Shown: positions 16,714-26,799, counted from the first letter of the stretch. The stretch is 64,000 nt of DNA from Porticoccus sp002390525 (GCA_943846655.1 OX044352.1:186001-250000); one strand, 5' to 3'. Notes: generated by a model not told the origin, from the letters alone. Numbers and translations: made by a program.

Positions 16714-18564
16714 TCATTGCTTCTTACTTTCATTTGAATTTATAGAATAAAGATTCATATATGTTTCTATAACCTCTTTTGCAGCAGGAGCTGCACGAGC
16801 CGAACCACTTCCGCCATTCTCTATAATAATAGCTATTGCAACTTTGGGTTTATCACTAGGGGCATATGCTATAAATAAAGCATGATCACGATTTTTTTTA
16901 GCAATTGATGCAATATCATATCTTTCTTTTTGTTTGATGCCTATAACTTGAACAGTTCCAGTTTTTCCTGATATCTCATAATCAATTCCTTGATTGATCC
17001 TTCGTGCAGTCCCGGTTGGGTCATGCACAACGTCTTTCATAGCCTTTCGTATGTAATTCCAGTATTTTTTTTGTATTTCAACTTCCTTTTTTACTAAAAG
17101 AGAGGGGTTCTTGTCACGCGCTACTCTAGGAACTGGTATTTTTCCCTGATTTGCGAGTCCTACGGTCATAACAGCAAGCTGCAATGGTGTAGCAAGTGTG
17201 AAGCCCTGCCCTATACTGGCATTGACAGAGTCGCCAGGATACCAAGCTAAATTATGAGTTCTTTTCTTCCAATCTCTGGACGGCATAATCCCGTTTTTTT
17301 CATGAGGCATATCAATTCCTGTTTTCTCTCCAATACCAAAAATAGTTCCATATTTGTGAAGAATGCTTATGGGCATTAAAGTGCTTAATTTATAAAAAAA
17401 GGTATCACACGATTCAATTATGGCGTTATTTAAGTGGATATCGTGCCCATGGCCTCCTCTTTTCCAGTCACGATATTTATGCTTTGAACCAGGAAGCTGA
17501 AAATATCCCGGATCATATATATTATATTTCTCATCAATTATTCCTTCATTCAGTGCAGCCAATCCATATACTGGTTTCATAGTTGATCCGGGTGGATACT
17601 GTCCAAGCAAAGCTCTATCGAATAAAGGTTTTTCTGAAGATTTAGCTAATAGATTATAGTTTTTATGGCTGATGCCTTTAACAAATTTATTGGGGTCATA
17701 GCTTGGAGCGCTAGCCATAGCAAGAATACCGCCAGTATCTACTTCAATGAGAACGACTGATCCTTTTTCTCCCTCTAAAACCTCATAAGCTTTTTCTTGG
17801 AGTCGATGATCTAGATATAGATGTAAATCTTTACCATTAACTGGATCTACTTTATTGAGCTCTCGCATTACTCGACCTAGACTATTAACCTCAACCATCT
17901 GATAACCAGGTTGACCCACGAGATTTTGTTCATATTTCTTTTCAATTCCAGATTTACCCAAAACAAGAGCACCAGAGTATAAAAGAGGGTCTAATGTTTT
18001 AAGCTCTTGTTCGTTTATAGCGCCCACATAACCTGTTATATGTGCAGTGCTGGATCCTAATGGATACTCTCTCAAAAGTTTTGCAGTAACCAGGCTGCCT
18101 CGAAGATCAAATTGATGTACAGCTAATATTGCTCTCTCTTCCTCACTCAGATCCTTTTTCAATTGAACTGGTTCAAAAGGTCTTCGCTTCCTTTTAAGAC
18201 TCTTAAAAAATTGTTTTTTTTCAAAATCAGATATAGATATCAGTTTAGAGACATTTGATAGCAATAAATCTAGATTAACTGTTCTTTCACTAACTATTGA
18301 AAGATTAAAACTAGGACGATTCATTGCTAGTACAACCCCATTTCGATCGTATATGTTTCCTCTTGCAGGGGTTATTGGCTCAATAAGCAAGCTATTGTTT
18401 TCTGATTTCGTCATGAAGACATCATGATTGATGACTTGCAGGTAATAATATCGGCTAACTAATATTGCAGTTAAGACTGCCATGAAAAAACAGCCAACCA
18501 AAAGCCGCGTATAAAATTTCTGCTGCTCAAACTGACGAGATTTAAATGGGCGATAATGATCCAT
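16714..18564 (-). CDS. mrdA: Penicillin-binding protein 2 (peptidoglycan transpeptidase)
   Basis: The elongasome transpeptidase that cross-links new side-wall murein with RodA. A single N-terminal membrane anchor (LLVGCFFMAVLTAILVS, about residues 21-37) precedes the dimerisation domain, which contains PARGNIYDRNG. The transpeptidase motifs are STMK (327-330), SCD (385-387) and KTG (534-536). Length (616 aa) is normal. The gene follows pnp, with a strong terminator between them, so it probably starts the mrdA-rodA-mltB transcript. The rsfS-rlmH genes that usually precede mrdA are missing here. Confidence 0.96.
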   Translation of the reverse strand: MDHYRPFKSRQFEQQKFYTRLLVGCFFMAVLTAILVSRYYYLQVINHDVFMTKSENNSLLIEPITPARGNIYDRNGVVLAMNRPSFNLSIVSERTVNLDLLLSNVSKLISISDFEKKQFFKSLKRKRRPFEPVQLKKDLSEEERAILAVHQFDLRGSLVTAKLLREYPLGSSTAHITGYVGAINEQELKTLDPLLYSGALVLGKSGIEKKYEQNLVGQPGYQMVEVNSLGRVMRELNKVDPVNGKDLHLYLDHRLQEKAYEVLEGEKGSVVLIEVDTGGILAMASAPSYDPNKFVKGISHKNYNLLAKSSEKPLFDRALLGQYPPGSTMKPVYGLAALNEGIIDEKYNIYDPGYFQLPGSKHKYRDWKRGGHGHDIHLNNAIIESCDTFFYKLSTLMPISILHKYGTIFGIGEKTGIDMPHEKNGIMPSRDWKKRTHNLAWYPGDSVNASIGQGFTLATPLQLAVMTVGLANQGKIPVPRVARDKNPSLLVKKEVEIQKKYWNYIRKAMKDVVHDPTGTARRINQGIDYEISGKTGTVQVIGIKQKERYDIASIAKKNRDHALFIAYAPSDKPKVAIAIIIENGGSGSARAAPAAKEVIETYMNLYSINSNESKKQ

Positions 18565-18612
18565 ATATAAGATTGTAACGCTAAACAGTTTTTTTTCACT
18601 GAAAATTTCTCT

Positions 18613-18644
18613 ATGAAAAAAAAGCGAGGCAAGCCCTCGCTTTT
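18613..18644 (-). terminator. Rho-independent terminator of the rpsO-pnp transcript
   Basis: On the minus strand a 10-bp perfect stem AAAAGCGAGG / CCTCGCTTTT with a 5-nt loop is followed by eight T residues counted from the stem's end. It starts 19 nt after the pnp stop and lies before mrdA. Confidence 0.9.
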
Positions 18645-18662
18645 CAGTATTGCTTACAAAAT

Positions 18663-20810
18663 TTATATTTTTTCAGTTTTCTCTGATTGACTGGAACTTG
18701 CTTTTTCATCGCCCTCAGCAGAATTTTCTTCTTTTTGTATTTCTTTCATCGAGAGTTTAATGCGGCCTCTCGCATCAACATCAAGAACCTTAACATTTAT
18801 TTCTTGGCCTTCTTTAAGATAATCGGTAACTTTTTCTACACGTTCTTGTGCAATTTGAGAAATATGCAAAAGTCCGTCAGTTCCTGGCATAATTGTGACA
18901 AATGCACCGAAGTCAACAATCCTAGCAACAGTTCCACTGTAAATTTTTCCAACCTCTGCTTCTGCTGTGATCTCTTCAATACGGAAAATGGCATCATTAA
19001 GGCCATCGGAATCATCGCTATAGATGCGGATCGAACCATCATCACTAATGTCAATAGTAGCTCCAGTTTCTTCTGTTAAGGTGCGAATAGTAGCCCCACC
19101 CTTTCCAATTACATCACGAATTTTATCTGCATCTATTTTCATTGTGTGGTAACGGGGTGCAGATTCAGAAACTTCCTTGCGAGAAGAAGCAAGAACCTTA
19201 TTCATTTCACTAAGAATGTGAAGCCTAGCATGGAGTGCTTGCTCTAGAGCGGCTTCCATAATTTCTTCAGTTATACCCTCTATTTTGATATCCATTTGTA
19301 AAGCAGTAACGCCATTTGATGTTCCTGCGACCTTGAAATCCATGTCACCCAAATGATCTTCATCACCTAAGATATCTGTTAATATTGCAAATCCACTCTC
19401 TTCTTTAACTAAACCCATAGCGATCCCAGCTACTGGAGCTTTAAGGGGAACGCCAGCGTCCATTAATGCAAGGCTAGCCCCACATACCGAAGCCATTGAA
19501 CTCGATCCATTAGACTCTGTGATTTCAGATACTACACGTATCGCATAAGGAAATTCTTCAGTTGAAGGCAGTACCGCTGCAATACCACGTCTAGCTAATC
19601 TGCCATGACCAACTTCACGTCTTCCCGTAAAGCCCATACGACCGCACTCTCCAACAGAATATGGAGGAAAATTGTAATGGAGCATAAAAGGATCTTCTCT
19701 CTTTCCTTCCAATGCGTCAATCAACTGGACATCTCTCATAGACCCCAAAGTTGTAGTAACTAAAGCTTGGGTTTCCCCACGGGTAAATAAAGCTGTGCCA
19801 TGTGCTTTTGAAAGTAAACTAGTTTCTACATTAATTGCTCTGACAGTTTTGCTATCCCTTCCATCTATCCGAGGTTCACCTCTTGTAATACGTCCACGAA
19901 CTATTTTTTTCTCAAGTTTCTTAAAGCCGTCTCGAATATCTTCCTCGCTAATACCGTCAACTTCACCAACTAATTTCATTGCATCAGTACGAAGAACATC
20001 TAACTGAGCAACTCGATCTTGCTTATCTATGGTGCGATAAGCCACATCTAGATCATCACCAATTCTATCGCTTAATGCTTCTGCTAGTTCCGTATTCTCA
20101 GGAGCTGGCTGCCAATCCCAGCTTGGTTTAGATACTGAATCAGCTAAGTCGGCAATAACCTTGATCACAGCTTGCATTTCTTGGTGGGCAAAAAGTACTG
20201 CTCCCAACATAGTATCCTCAGGAAGCTCACTTGCCTCAGACTCCACCATCAATACTGCGTCCTGGGTACCTGCTACAACCATATCCAGCTCTGATTCGGT
20301 TAAGTCAGAGTAAGTTGGATTAAGCATATAGCCAACATCTGACTTATACCCAACACGAGCACCACCAATAGGGCCATTGAAAGGTATTCCAGAAATCGAT
20401 AAGGCTGCTGATACACCGATCATAGCAACAATATCTGGATCGATATTTTTTTCTGCAGAAACAACGGTGCAGACTACTTGTACTTCATTCTTAAAGCCAT
20501 CTGGAAAAAGTGGGCGAATAGGTCTATCTATTAAACGAGATGTAAGGGTTTCCTTTTCATTAGGTCGTCCTTCTCGTTTGAAAAACCCTCCAGGGATCTT
20601 TCCAGCTGCATAAGCTTTCTCTATGTAATGGACGCCTAGAGGGAAAAAATCTTGTCCATCCTTAGCTTCTTTATTTGCAACAACTGTACAAAGAACTGCA
20701 GTCTTATCCATAGTGCATAAAACTGCTGCAGTTGCTTGACGTGCAATACGTCCGGTTTCAAGTGTTACAGTATGATCTCCATACTGAAATGTTTTTGTAA
20801 CAGGTTTCAT
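18663..20810 (-). CDS. pnp: Polyribonucleotide nucleotidyltransferase
   Basis: A phosphorolytic 3'-5' exoribonuclease of the RNA degradosome, 715 aa. Two RNase PH domains flank a helical linker. The second carries FNFPP-like and GRREVGHGRLARR segments, and SSSMASVCGASLALMDAGVP marks its active-site region. A KH domain with IGKGGATIRTL and an S1 domain with GTVARIVDFGAFVTI follow near the C-terminus. The tail is acidic and polar. An AGGA motif precedes the ATG. It lies downstream of rpsO as in most gammaproteobacteria, and ends at a strong terminator. Confidence 0.97.
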   Translation of the reverse strand: MKPVTKTFQYGDHTVTLETGRIARQATAAVLCTMDKTAVLCTVVANKEAKDGQDFFPLGVHYIEKAYAAGKIPGGFFKREGRPNEKETLTSRLIDRPIRPLFPDGFKNEVQVVCTVVSAEKNIDPDIVAMIGVSAALSISGIPFNGPIGGARVGYKSDVGYMLNPTYSDLTESELDMVVAGTQDAVLMVESEASELPEDTMLGAVLFAHQEMQAVIKVIADLADSVSKPSWDWQPAPENTELAEALSDRIGDDLDVAYRTIDKQDRVAQLDVLRTDAMKLVGEVDGISEEDIRDGFKKLEKKIVRGRITRGEPRIDGRDSKTVRAINVETSLLSKAHGTALFTRGETQALVTTTLGSMRDVQLIDALEGKREDPFMLHYNFPPYSVGECGRMGFTGRREVGHGRLARRGIAAVLPSTEEFPYAIRVVSEITESNGSSSMASVCGASLALMDAGVPLKAPVAGIAMGLVKEESGFAILTDILGDEDHLGDMDFKVAGTSNGVTALQMDIKIEGITEEIMEAALEQALHARLHILSEMNKVLASSRKEVSESAPRYHTMKIDADKIRDVIGKGGATIRTLTEETGATIDISDDGSIRIYSDDSDGLNDAIFRIEEITAEAEVGKIYSGTVARIVDFGAFVTIMPGTDGLLHISQIAQERVEKVTDYLKEGQEINVKVLDVDARGRIKLSMKEIQKEENSAEGDEKASSSQSEKTEKI

Positions 20811-21048
20811 ATGATTTTTTCCTAGTAGTTTTCATATCATAAAGCTCTCTAAAATACCCAAAATAAACTGCTCGTGTTACCAATAAATACTCAATAAAAT
20901 TCCTTGTTGAAAGGATTTCTTTTTCAAGTGAATTATAGGTAACTCGATCAGCCATAAAATAAAAAGGCATTTCTTTAGCTTCCTTATAATCATAATCGTA
21001 TGAGTTTTCTTCAAACGACACCAAGATATTACTATCGGCGTAACTCAA
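20758..21048 (-). CDS. Doubtful 96-codon open frame between rpsO and pnp
   Basis: An open frame beginning at a TTG inside the rpsO 3' end and running through the whole rpsO-pnp spacer into the first 53 nt of pnp in another frame. The translation is rich in Tyr, Phe and Glu and contains no motif I know. Possible internal starts are ATG codons near residues 27 and 32. A stop-free run of this length is uncommon by chance in such AT-rich DNA. Against it are the overlap with two core genes and the lack of a clear ribosome site. More likely this spacer is the pnp 5' leader. Confidence 0.15.
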   Translation of the reverse strand: MSYADSNILVSFEENSYDYDYKEAKEMPFYFMADRVTYNSLEKEILSTRNFIEYLLVTRAVYFGYFRELYDMKTTRKKSYETCYKNISVWRSYCNT

Positions 21049-21298
21049 GCTTCTTAATAAGTTTTACGTATCGAGCAACATCTTTAATTTTTAAATAATC
21101 TAGCAACTTTCTGCGCTGGTTAACCATACGAATTAAGCCACGTCGTGAATGGTGATCTTTCTTGTGAGCACCAAAGTGCTCTTGAAGTTTATTTATATTT
21201 GCTGTTAACAAAGATATTTGAACTTCTGGAGACCCAGTGTCTCCTTTAGCTGTTGAATTTTCTTCAACAATTACTTTTTTTTCATCTGCACTTAACAT
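21032..21298 (-). CDS. rpsO: 30S ribosomal protein S15
   Basis: S15 binds the 16S rRNA central-domain three-way junction early in 30S assembly. The 88-aa chain contains DTGSPEVQISLLTANI, the HHSRRGLIRMVNQRRKLLDYL block and the C-terminal ARYVKLIKKLELRR, all nearly invariant in the family. The ATG at 21298 is chosen because GGAG lies 7 nt upstream and the length then matches E. coli S15; the TTG at 21310 is upstream of that ribosome site. It sits between truB and pnp. S15 often represses its own mRNA; a leader structure is not evident here. Confidence 0.97.
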   Translation of the reverse strand: MLSADEKKVIVEENSTAKGDTGSPEVQISLLTANINKLQEHFGAHKKDHHSRRGLIRMVNQRRKLLDYLKIKDVARYVKLIKKLELRR

Positions 21299-21372
21299 AC
21301 ATTTCTCCAATATGCGGTTTAAAAAAAGGGTACCCGTGCATATTTACAGATACACTACTATTTTACACTAAA

Positions 21373-22305
21373 TCAAACTATTAAACGCTTTGGTGCAAGT
21401 TTACCATCAGCTGATATCTCACCAACACCTATAAATAAACCTTCCTGTTGGAAGACGCGCACTATATCTCCTTCTTTGCTTTCATGAAAGGTCTGAGGTA
21501 CCACTACAGGTTGTCCTCGGCAAAAATAAAAAGTTGCATCTTCAGTTAAGTTTGCCTCCATAAGGTGCTGGATTCCAGCATCTATTGGTCTTAAAAGGGA
21601 ATCTAGATCATTCATCAAGTCTGATTTTTTTATGGACTCTAATTCTTTTTGTGTAATAGAGTCATTATTATTAAATTCTCCAACAGCATCTCTATGTAAA
21701 TTTGTAATATAAGCGCCGCATCCTAGTGATATCCCAATATCTTCAGCCAAACTTCTTATGTAAGTACCTTTGCTACAATGAACTTTAAAATCTGCCTCTG
21801 GAAACTCGCCTGGACGAAAGTTAATTATCTCCAATGAATAAATTTCTATACTTCGTGCTTTTCTATCTACATTTATACCCTTTCTAGCCAACTCATAAAG
21901 CCTCACGCCTTCATGCTTGAGTGCCGAGTACATTGAGGGGACCTGAAGAATTTTTCCACGAAACCTAGCCAGGGTACTATTAATTTTTTCTATATTTAAA
22001 TTTATAGCGCCAGATTCAGAGATAATTTTACTTCCTGCATCGCCGCTAGAAGTAGAAATACCAAACCTAACGGTCGCGCTATACTTTTTATCAGCATCTA
22101 AAAGAAACTGAGTAAACTTTGTTGCCTCCCCAAAGCAAATTGGCAGAATTCCTGTAGCTAAAGGATCGAGAGTACCTGTATGTCCAGCTTTAGCTGCATG
22201 ATATAAATGCTTGACCTCTTGTAAGGCTTTATTCGATGAAATACCTAAAGCTTTATTTAGCAACAAAATTCCATTAACTTGACGTCCTTTATTCCGGCGT
22301 CCCAA
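21373..22305 (-). CDS. truB: tRNA pseudouridine(55) synthase
   Basis: It makes the pseudouridine at position 55 of the T loop in tRNAs and also helps tRNA folding. The catalytic aspartate is in GHTGTLDPLATGILPI (about residues 41-56). YSATVRFG and CSKGTYIRSLAEDIG are the other TruB motifs. A PUA-like C-terminal region ends the 310-aa chain. The start codon is TTG, 2 nt after the rbfA stop, which implies coupled translation. Confidence 0.95.
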   Translation of the reverse strand: MGRRNKGRQVNGILLLNKALGISSNKALQEVKHLYHAAKAGHTGTLDPLATGILPICFGEATKFTQFLLDADKKYSATVRFGISTSSGDAGSKIISESGAINLNIEKINSTLARFRGKILQVPSMYSALKHEGVRLYELARKGINVDRKARSIEIYSLEIINFRPGEFPEADFKVHCSKGTYIRSLAEDIGISLGCGAYITNLHRDAVGEFNNNDSITQKELESIKKSDLMNDLDSLLRPIDAGIQHLMEANLTEDATFYFCRGQPVVVPQTFHESKEGDIVRVFQQEGLFIGVGEISADGKLAPKRLIV

Positions 22306-22307
22306 TT

Positions 22308-22721
22308 TCAGACGTCCTCGTCAAATTTTTCAGACGTTTGACTTGGTATAAATTTATGTTTTTCATCCAAATATATAGACTGCTCTATAAGGGCAGCTAA
22401 ATCTTGCCCTCTTTTTCCAGTAATATCATATATAAATCGTATTTTTGGCGTTACCCTCAACTTCATCTCAGAGGCAATTCTGGTTCTCAGGAAACCGACT
22501 GCACCATTTAAAATTGCAGTAGCATCATGTCCTGCCTCTTCTGAGTTAGACCCAATAAAAGTTACATAGACTTTTGCACTACTTAAGTCTCGACTAACTT
22601 CAACACCAGTGATGTTAGTCATTTTGAGTCTAGGATCTCTAACCTCATCACGGATCAATCGAGACAACTCTCTTTGAAGAGCATCGGACACCCTATCTTT
22701 TCTAGTGAACTCTCTTGGCAT
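22308..22721 (-). CDS. rbfA: Ribosome-binding factor A
   Basis: A KH-fold assembly factor for the 30S subunit that helps 16S 5' end maturation and cold growth. The 137-aa chain opens with REFTRKDRVSDALQRELSRLI, followed by VRDPRLKMTNITGVEVSRDLSSAKVYVTF. The central helix-kink-helix (FLRTRIASEMKLRVTPKIRF) fits the KH motif with its interrupted helix. It is encoded between infB (18-nt gap) and truB (2 nt between stop and start), the canonical position. Confidence 0.95.
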   Translation of the reverse strand: MPREFTRKDRVSDALQRELSRLIRDEVRDPRLKMTNITGVEVSRDLSSAKVYVTFIGSNSEEAGHDATAILNGAVGFLRTRIASEMKLRVTPKIRFIYDITGKRGQDLAALIEQSIYLDEKHKFIPSQTSEKFDEDV

Positions 22722-22739
22722 AAATCTGAGCCCCCTAAT

Positions 22740-25280
22740 TTATAGTTTTCTTGCGATCTCTGTAATTTCATAAACTTCAATTTGATCACCAGCTTTAATA
22801 TCATTGTAGTCTTTCACACCAATTCCGCATTCAACTCCGTTACGAACTTCACTAGCCTCATCTTTGAAGCGCCTCAAAGATTCTAACTCTCCCTCATAAA
22901 TCACTATACTCTCTCTTAAAACACGAATTGGCTTATTACGAAATACTGAACCCTCTATAACCATACAACCAGCAATGGCCCCGAATTTAGGTGACCCAAA
23001 TACATCTCTAACCTCAGCGATGCCGAGTATATCTTCACGTTTTTCAGGAGAAAGCAGGCCTCCTAAAGCTTGGCGTATATCATCTAAGACATTGTATATG
23101 ACACTATAATATCGAAGATCTAATTGCTCATCTTCTGATAAACGACGAGCAGAATTATCGGCTCTAACATTAAAACCTATAACTGCGGCTTGTGATGAAA
23201 TAGCTAGATTTATATCTGACTCACTTATTCCACCAACTCCTGAATATATAACCTCTACTTCTACTTCCTCATTCCCCATTTCCTTTATAGCAGTAAGAAT
23301 GGCCTCTAAAGATCCTCTTACATCTGCTTTAATAACAATCGGGAGTCTACTTTTTTGTTCTCCACCTTCAAACTTAGAAAACATTTCTTCAAGCTTTGCA
23401 GATTTTTTTAAGGACGCACTTTCATTGCGGATTTTATTCTGTCTTAGCTCCGCTAGTTCACGGGCCTTTTTTTCATTCTCAACAACCAGGAATTGGTCGC
23501 CAGCTGCTGGTGGGGCATCTAAACCTAAAATTTCAACTGGAATAGAGGGCCCAGCATCCTGTACCGCTCGACCTGCTTGATCTGTCATTGCACGGATACG
23601 ACCGACACTTTCTCCTGCAAGAACTAAATCACCTTTATTTAATTTACCAGATTGCACCAATATAGTTGCAACTGTACCACGACCTTTTTCCAATCTAGAC
23701 TCAATAACGACACCCGTAGCAGGTGCTGTATAGGATGCTTTCAATTCAAGTAATTCAGCCTGTAAAAGTATAGCCTCAATCAAACTATCTATACCTTCAC
23801 CAGTTTGCGCCGAAACCTCTACAAACTGTGTATCACCTCCCCATTTTTCGGAGATAACACCAACAGCTGATAGCTCATTAGTAACCCTTTCAGAATCAGA
23901 TCCCTCTTTATCAATTTTATTTATTGCAACAATCAGTGCCACATCTGCCGCACGAGCGTGTTGAATAGCCTCTTCAGTTTGAGGCATAACGCCGTCATCA
24001 GCCGCAACAACCAAAATTATAACATCCGTACTTTTTGCACCACGTGCTCGCATTGCTGAAAAAGCTGCATGACCTGGTGTATCTAAAAACGTAACCATAC
24101 CTTTAGGAGTGTTTACATGATAAGCACCGATGTGTTGAGTAATACCTCCGGCTTCACCTGAAGCTACACGACTTTTCCTTATGTAATCAAGTAAGGATGT
24201 TTTACCGTGATCAACATGGCCCATAACTGTAACAACTGGCGCACGTGGTTTAAGCACTTCATCCGCGTCTAGTTTTAAGTTGTCAATGAGCGTCTCTTCT
24301 TCTCTTGTATCAGATATTGCGACTGCATTATGTCCAAGCTCTTCGATAACAAGGATTGCTGTATCCTGATCCAAAATTTCGTTAACCGAAATATTAGACC
24401 CCAAACTCATCAGAGCCCTAACAACAACAATTGATTTAACTGAGATTTTTTTTGCTAAATCAACAACAAGAATCTCTTTGGGAACTTCGACAGTATATGT
24501 AATCTTATCTACAGGTTTTTTGAATTTATGGATATTTTTTATTTTCGCAATCTTTATACCGGTTCGTAGTCGTGGCTTCTTCTCTTCATCAATCTCATCA
24601 TCAACCGATTTAAGTAAATCAACAATTTTATGTTTTGGTTCTTTTGTTGCAGTTCGTTTTTTAGGTTTTTTCAGCTCTCCCTCTTTATCATCATCAATAG
24701 GAGCTGCTGTATAATTTTTTTGATATTTTTTTGATGGTTTTTCCGAATCAGGAACTTCTTTTGCCAAAACAGGATTATCATTACTCTTGATTGGCTTAAT
24801 TATTGTTTTTAAGTTATCTAATTGATCTTTTTCTACTACGTCAATTGAGGATTTTTCTATACTTTTATCATCTGATATCTCAGGTGCCGTTCGTTGTATT
24901 GTCGTCGCTTGAAGCTCATCTTCAGCATTAGTAGAAACTGCTTTAGGTAATTTATCTGTATTCCCTGATTGCTCAGTATCAACAGGTACCTCACGCTTGA
25001 CATAAGTCCTTTTTTTGCGCACCTCGACATTAACTGTTTTTCTTCCAGCACTTGTTTTTAATGTACTAAGTGTTTTACGCTTGAGTGTTATTTGCTTTGG
25101 ATCTCTTGACTTATCGCTATTTAAACTTTTTAAATAAGCTAATAATATTTGTTTTTCCTCGTCTCCAACAACAGCATCAGCGTGATCTTGAGGCAGCCCG
25201 GCTTCCTTCATTTGATTAAGAAGACGATCCACGGATGTCCCTACAACATTGGCAAGTTCGCTTACAATAACGTTAGCCAT
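22740..25280 (-). CDS. infB: Translation initiation factor IF-2
   Basis: A GTPase that brings fMet-tRNA to the 30S subunit and promotes subunit joining. The 846-aa chain has an IF2N domain at the start, a long charged and probably disordered linker of Lys, Asp and Glu, a second IF2N region, then the G domain with GHVDHGKTSLLDYIR, DTPGHAAFSAMRARGA and NKIDK. Beta-barrel domain II, the IF2-specific domain III and the C-terminal fMet-tRNA-binding barrel follow. AGGAATATTA precedes the ATG. The gene lies 34 nt after nusA. Confidence 0.97.
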   Translation of the reverse strand: MANVIVSELANVVGTSVDRLLNQMKEAGLPQDHADAVVGDEEKQILLAYLKSLNSDKSRDPKQITLKRKTLSTLKTSAGRKTVNVEVRKKRTYVKREVPVDTEQSGNTDKLPKAVSTNAEDELQATTIQRTAPEISDDKSIEKSSIDVVEKDQLDNLKTIIKPIKSNDNPVLAKEVPDSEKPSKKYQKNYTAAPIDDDKEGELKKPKKRTATKEPKHKIVDLLKSVDDEIDEEKKPRLRTGIKIAKIKNIHKFKKPVDKITYTVEVPKEILVVDLAKKISVKSIVVVRALMSLGSNISVNEILDQDTAILVIEELGHNAVAISDTREEETLIDNLKLDADEVLKPRAPVVTVMGHVDHGKTSLLDYIRKSRVASGEAGGITQHIGAYHVNTPKGMVTFLDTPGHAAFSAMRARGAKSTDVIILVVAADDGVMPQTEEAIQHARAADVALIVAINKIDKEGSDSERVTNELSAVGVISEKWGGDTQFVEVSAQTGEGIDSLIEAILLQAELLELKASYTAPATGVVIESRLEKGRGTVATILVQSGKLNKGDLVLAGESVGRIRAMTDQAGRAVQDAGPSIPVEILGLDAPPAAGDQFLVVENEKKARELAELRQNKIRNESASLKKSAKLEEMFSKFEGGEQKSRLPIVIKADVRGSLEAILTAIKEMGNEEVEVEVIYSGVGGISESDINLAISSQAAVIGFNVRADNSARRLSEDEQLDLRYYSVIYNVLDDIRQALGGLLSPEKREDILGIAEVRDVFGSPKFGAIAGCMVIEGSVFRNKPIRVLRESIVIYEGELESLRRFKDEASEVRNGVECGIGVKDYNDIKAGDQIEVYEITEIARKL

Positions 25281-25314
25281 TAATATTCCTCAATTTAAAC
25301 TGTTCGAGTTATTC

Positions 25315-26799
25315 TTATTCCTCATTGGCGAACCAAGGAGCCCGGGCTATCATAATTAGCTTGGCTGCTCTTTTTTCGTCCATACCATCAATATCTAATA
25401 GATCATCAACTGCTTGCTCTGCTAAATCTTCCATTGATATAATACCTGAATTGGCTAGATTATCCGCAAGCTGCTGATCCATTCCTTCCATTTTAAGCAA
25501 GTCTTCTGCCGGTTTTTTAAGATCTTGATCGGATGTAAGAGCCATCGTCAGCAAAGCATCCTTAGCTCTAGTTCTCAACTCTTCAACTAAATCTTCATCA
25601 AATCCATCTATATCTGCCATTTCCTCCAAGGGGACATAGGCGACCTCATCAAGGGAGGCAAAACCTTCCTCGGCTAAAACAGTAGCAATATCCTGATCTA
25701 TATCTAATTTTTCCTTGAATAAATTAATAAGCGTATGAACTTCTTTATCTTGCTTGCCTTGAGCTTCATCAGTTGTCATAACACTTATCTTCCAACCAGT
25801 TAGCTCTGACGCTAATCGCACATTCTGCCCGCTTCTTCCTATAGCCATTGCCAAGGAGCTTTCTGAAACCGCAACATCCATTGAGTTTGATTCTTCATCG
25901 ACTACTATTGATTCAACTTCAGCTGGAGCCATAGAGTTAATAACAAGTTGGGCTGGATTATCATCCCATAAAACTATATCAATTCTCTCGCCATCAAGCT
26001 CATTAGAAACAGCTTGAACTCTTGCTCCCCTCATCCCTACGCATGCTCCGATAGGGTCGATTCTACCGTCATTTGTTTTTACTGCAATTTTTGCACGCGA
26101 ACCTTGGTCTCTTGCAGCACCACGAATCTCGATTACCTGTTCAGATACCTCTGGAACCTCAATACGAAATAGCTCTGTAAGCATCTCATTACATTTACGG
26201 CTGAGCAACAGTTGTGGCCCTCTGTTTTCTGAATTAATACCTTGCAGTATTGCCCTAATTCTATCATTTACTCGAAAAACTTCACGACCTACTAACTCTT
26301 CGCGTGGTAAAATGCCCTCAGCATTATTTCCTAAATCAACAAGAATATTATCTCGTGTAACTTTTTTTACCGTACCACTTACCAGCTCACCAACTTGATC
26401 AATAAATAGCTCAACAACTAGAGCTCTTTCTGCATCTTTTACTTTTTGAACAATTACTTGTTTTGCCGTTTGCGCTGCTATTCGGCCAAATCCAACATCT
26501 TCGATCTTTTCCTCAAAAACATCGCCCGCTTTAAGATTAATATCTTTTTCATGAGCCTCCTCAAGGGTAAATTGAGTTCCAAGCTCGGCCATAGTGTCGT
26601 CATCAATAACATCCCACCATCGAAAAGATTCATAGCTACCTGTTTCACGATTTATAGTTACACGGATATTAGAGTCTTCGTCATAACGTTTTTTTGTCGC
26701 TGTTACCAATGCTGATTCTATAGCCTCAAATATAACTTCAGGGGATACTCCCTTCTCGTTTGATACGGCTTCTGCCACCATCAAAATCTCTTTATTCAT
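25315..26799 (-). CDS. nusA: Transcription termination/antitermination protein NusA
   Basis: An RNA-polymerase-bound factor for pausing, termination and antitermination. The order of domains is standard: N-terminal RNAP-binding domain, S1 domain (GELVSGTVKKVTRDNILVDL), two KH domains (GACVGMRGARVQAV; AIGRSGQNVRLASELTGW) and two acidic repeats at the C-terminus. At 494 aa it matches E. coli NusA. Its ATG overlaps the rimP stop by 4 nt (ATGA), giving coupled translation. Confidence 0.97.
   Translation of the reverse strand: MNKEILMVAEAVSNEKGVSPEVIFEAIESALVTATKKRYDEDSNIRVTINRETGSYESFRWWDVIDDDTMAELGTQFTLEEAHEKDINLKAGDVFEEKIEDVGFGRIAAQTAKQVIVQKVKDAERALVVELFIDQVGELVSGTVKKVTRDNILVDLGNNAEGILPREELVGREVFRVNDRIRAILQGINSENRGPQLLLSRKCNEMLTELFRIEVPEVSEQVIEIRGAARDQGSRAKIAVKTNDGRIDPIGACVGMRGARVQAVSNELDGERIDIVLWDDNPAQLVINSMAPAEVESIVVDEESNSMDVAVSESSLAMAIGRSGQNVRLASELTGWKISVMTTDEAQGKQDKEVHTLINLFKEKLDIDQDIATVLAEEGFASLDEVAYVPLEEMADIDGFDEDLVEELRTRAKDALLTMALTSDQDLKKPAEDLLKMEGMDQQLADNLANSGIISMEDLAEQAVDDLLDIDGMDEKRAAKLIMIARAPWFANEE

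Noticed and set aside
21299..21372. GGGTACCC followed by a T run before rpsO, as a terminator
   Set aside because: The palindrome leaves no loop for a stem, so it cannot form a useful hairpin.
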